From NCBI GenBank assembly GCA_900556205.1, contig USNX01000061.1:1-7109 (forward strand): a DNA stretch of 7,109 nt. The letters are read 5' to 3'. A model generated the notes under the pieces. The model saw only the letters and a program-made list of their open reading frames with translations. It did no database searches and was not told the DNA's origin. The position numbers and the translations under genes are program-made. The DNA comes from an uncultured Collinsella sp. (GTDB lineage: Bacteria; Actinomycetota; Coriobacteriia; Coriobacteriales; Coriobacteriaceae). The stretch's first letter is position 1. Every line of letters begins with the position of its first letter. Positions 5,854-7,109 of the stretch are shown in pieces.

Positions 5854-5914
5854 AAATTGCGCGCTGGCGTCGGATGGCATTGTCTGCAGTGGTGATGATC
5901 TTTACGAACTGCAT
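5840..5914 (-). CDS. Candidate arginine-rich leader peptide of argG
   Basis: A 24-codon ORF plus TAA on the same strand as argG. Its Shine-Dalgarno, AAAGGAG (5921-5927), is 6 bases before the ATG and is among the best in the window. The peptide starts MQFVKIITTADNA and ends RRQRAISRRR; six of its last ten residues are arginine and the final three sense codons are CGA CGA CGA. Four of the six arginine codons are CGA, whereas none of the 8 arginine codons in rpiB or the 13 in the HAD gene is CGA. Such clustering of the end-product amino acid upstream of its biosynthetic gene is the hallmark of ribosome-mediated attenuation leaders (as in trp, his and leu operons). Its regulatory role is inferred. 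A plus-strand reading frame overlaps it but lacks a ribosome binding site. Confidence 0.7.
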   Translation of the reverse strand: MQFVKIITTADNAIRRQRAISRRR

Positions 5915-6017
5915 CTGCCTCTCCTTTCACGTATCGCCGGGCGCAATTCAAATATCGTAAACGGTACCTTTTACTCGGTAAGCGGTTGTTTTTCCGTCTC
6001 CGTTTTCGATGGTCGCT

Positions 6018-6045
6018 ATATTACGCTAAAGTGCCCGCAGCACAA
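6018..6045 (-). promoter_or_regulatory. Candidate promoter of the leader peptide-argG unit
   Basis: On the minus strand, TTGTGC (6040-6045) and TAATAT (6018-6023) are separated by 16 bases. Both are partial matches. Initiation near 6010 would place the mini-ORF start about 95 bases into the transcript. The 6-base arms GTCGCT/AGCGAC (6012-6017 region and 6045-6050) bracket it as an inverted repeat. A second weak possibility is TACGAT around 5955-5965. Confidence 0.3.
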
Positions 6046-6093
6046 GCGACAAATTCAAATTTCTGAAAAGTTTTTTCATTACTTTGTGAAGCG

Positions 6094-6111
6094 TGGTGCA
6101 AATACGCACCA
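6094..6111. repeat. Inverted repeat upstream of the HAD gene
   Basis: TGGTGC (6094-6099) and GCACCA (6106-6111) form a perfect 6-bp inverted repeat with a 6-base spacer, AAATAC. No T tract follows on the plus strand, so it is more likely a binding site or chance than a terminator. It lies about 80 bases before the HAD gene and upstream of the argG leader promoter candidate, in the shared divergent region. Confidence 0.35.
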
Positions 6112-6188
6112 TTCCTGCGAAAATACGCTCGACTACTAGTTGATGGTTATAACGTCTGAAACAATCTCGAAACGAAAGGCGCATTTTT

Positions 6189-7016
6189 ATGCAAACTTAC
6201 GAATCGGACGCCAACATCGGCAACATTAAGATTCTCGCCGTCGATATGGACAAGACGCTGCTGACCGACGAGCGTGTGCTGCCCCAGGGTCTTGATGAGC
6301 GCCTGGACAAGCTCGCCGACGCCGGCATCGTATTCTGCCCCGCCAGCGGACGTCCCGCCCCCAAGCTCGAGGAGATGTTCGAGGGCATCAAGAACCGCCT
6401 CGCCTTTTGTCCCGACAACGGAGCGTGCGTGATCTATCGCGGCAGCTATATCTATAAGAGCAATATTGACGTGAAGCTGTATCAGCAGGTCTTGAACCGT
6501 GCCTCGGAGGATCCTCGCGCTGTCCCAGTCCTGTGCTGCTTCGACGAGTTCTACGTGCTTGCCCGCGACCATCAGTACCACGACGAGATCAGCGTCTACT
6601 ACAACACAATCAACTACGTCGACAGCTTTGAGGGCATTGATTTCGAGTCCAACAAGATTTCGGTCTTCTTCCCCGGCTACGACGCCGAGCCCGCATTCCG
6701 CGAGACCTATAGCCCCGAGTTCTCGGACAAGCTCTACGTCACCAACGCCGGGCGCGAGTGGATCGACTTTATGAACCTGAGTGTCGACAAGGGCGCCGGC
6801 GTCGCGCACCTGTGCGAGCACCTGGGCATCGATATCGCCGATGCCGCTGCCGTGGGCGATACCTACAATGACATCCCCATGCTTGAGCGCGTCGGACACA
6901 GCTTTGTCGTGGACAACGCCGAGGAGCATATGAATGCGCACGCCAAGTGGCGCATTCCGAGCAACAACGACGGGGGCGTACTGACGCTCATCGACGCCAT
7001 CTTGGCGGCTCGTTAA
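6189..7016 (+). CDS. Cof-type HAD superfamily phosphatase
   Basis: 275-residue soluble hydrolase of the HAD superfamily with a type IIB (Cof-like) cap, expected to dephosphorylate sugar phosphates, nucleotides or similar small molecules with Mg2+. The four HAD motifs are visible: I, DMDKTLL (19-25), with nucleophile Asp19 and acid/base Asp21; II, SGRP (53-56); III, Lys201 in VDKGAGV; IV, GDTYNDIPML (223-232), with Asp224 and Asp228 for metal. The cap lies between motifs II and III (about 80-190). Motif I has Lys22 where Gly is usual (DxDGT). Start: GAAAGG (6174-6179) 9 bases before the ATG; a -10-like TATAAC is at 6148-6153 without a clear -35. Substrate cannot be predicted, and divergence from argG does not by itself imply a link to arginine. 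Confidence 0.9.
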   Translation: MQTYESDANIGNIKILAVDMDKTLLTDERVLPQGLDERLDKLADAGIVFCPASGRPAPKLEEMFEGIKNRLAFCPDNGACVIYRGSYIYKSNIDVKLYQQVLNRASEDPRAVPVLCCFDEFYVLARDHQYHDEISVYYNTINYVDSFEGIDFESNKISVFFPGYDAEPAFRETYSPEFSDKLYVTNAGREWIDFMNLSVDKGAGVAHLCEHLGIDIADAAAVGDTYNDIPMLERVGHSFVVDNAEEHMNAHAKWRIPSNNDGGVLTLIDAILAAR

Positions 7017-7081
7017 TCTATCTCGTCGCCATGCCCGGGGCCGGCCGTTTGATTTTTGCTCGGTCAGGTCCTGGGCTCGCT

Positions 7082-7106
7082 CGAAGGCCACATTAAGTGG
7101 CCTTCG
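7082..7106 (+). terminator. Hairpin after the HAD gene, probable terminator cut by the window edge
   Basis: Perfect 10-bp stem CGAAGGCCAC / GTGGCCTTCG with a 5-base loop, ATTAA, 65 bases after the HAD stop. The window ends 3 bases later, so the T tract that would confirm a terminator is not visible. The same hairpin could equally serve a convergent gene to the right. Confidence 0.65.
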
Positions 7107-7109
7107 GCT

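Noticed and set aside
5771..6139. A 122-codon plus-strand reading frame filling the argG-HAD intergenic region
   Set aside because: It needs a GTG start inside the leader terminator with no ribosome binding site, has codon use unlike the neighbouring genes, matches no family I know, and overlaps a minus-strand mini-ORF with a strong binding site.
6147..7091. Long minus-strand reading frame antisense to the HAD gene
   Set aside because: The plus strand carries all four HAD motifs and a ribosome binding site; the antisense frame shows no recognisable protein.

Overview
The window looks like a chromosomal housekeeping segment from a Coriobacteriia actinobacterium, most likely Collinsella or a close relative. 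This is inferred from the fairly high GC, strong preference for C/G-ending codons, AGGAG/AAAGG-type ribosome binding sites and protein character; no marker gene here proves it. No rRNA, tRNA, insertion sequence, CRISPR array or phage gene was seen.

Layout. (1) 1-749, minus strand: the N-terminal 249 residues of a UPF0597/L-cysteine desulfidase (CyuA) family protein, running off the left edge. (2) 750-1020: divergent promoter region with several palindromes. (3) 1021-1488, plus: rpiB, ribose-5-phosphate isomerase B. (4) 1489-1665: two convergent terminators (rpiB from the left, ndk from the right) flanking a small imperfect inverted repeat. (5) 1666-2070, minus: ndk, nucleoside diphosphate kinase. 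(6) 2071-2454: 384-base gap with candidate ndk promoters and the argH terminator. (7) 2455-3885, minus: argH, argininosuccinate lyase. (8) 4004-4174, minus: an unrecognised 56-residue ORF with a strong ribosome binding site. (9) 4175-4407: gap holding a GC-rich hairpin downstream of argG. (10) 4408-5634, minus: argG, argininosuccinate synthase. (11) 5635-6188: argG leader and divergent upstream region. (12) 6189-7016, plus: a Cof-type HAD hydrolase, followed by a hairpin at the right edge.

The metabolic core is argG plus argH, the last two steps of arginine biosynthesis (citrulline + aspartate + ATP to argininosuccinate, then cleavage to arginine + fumarate). They are co-oriented but separated by a hairpin and the small ORF. 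The most interesting feature lies upstream of argG: a 24-codon ORF (5840-5914) with an excellent Shine-Dalgarno whose last ten sense codons include six arginines, four of them CGA, a codon used at no arginine in rpiB or the HAD gene. It is followed by overlapping, competing RNA pairings and a terminator-like hairpin with a U5 run (5729-5775). This is the expected architecture of an arginine-responsive transcription-attenuation leader. The ORF, codons and repeats are seen directly; the regulatory mechanism is inference.
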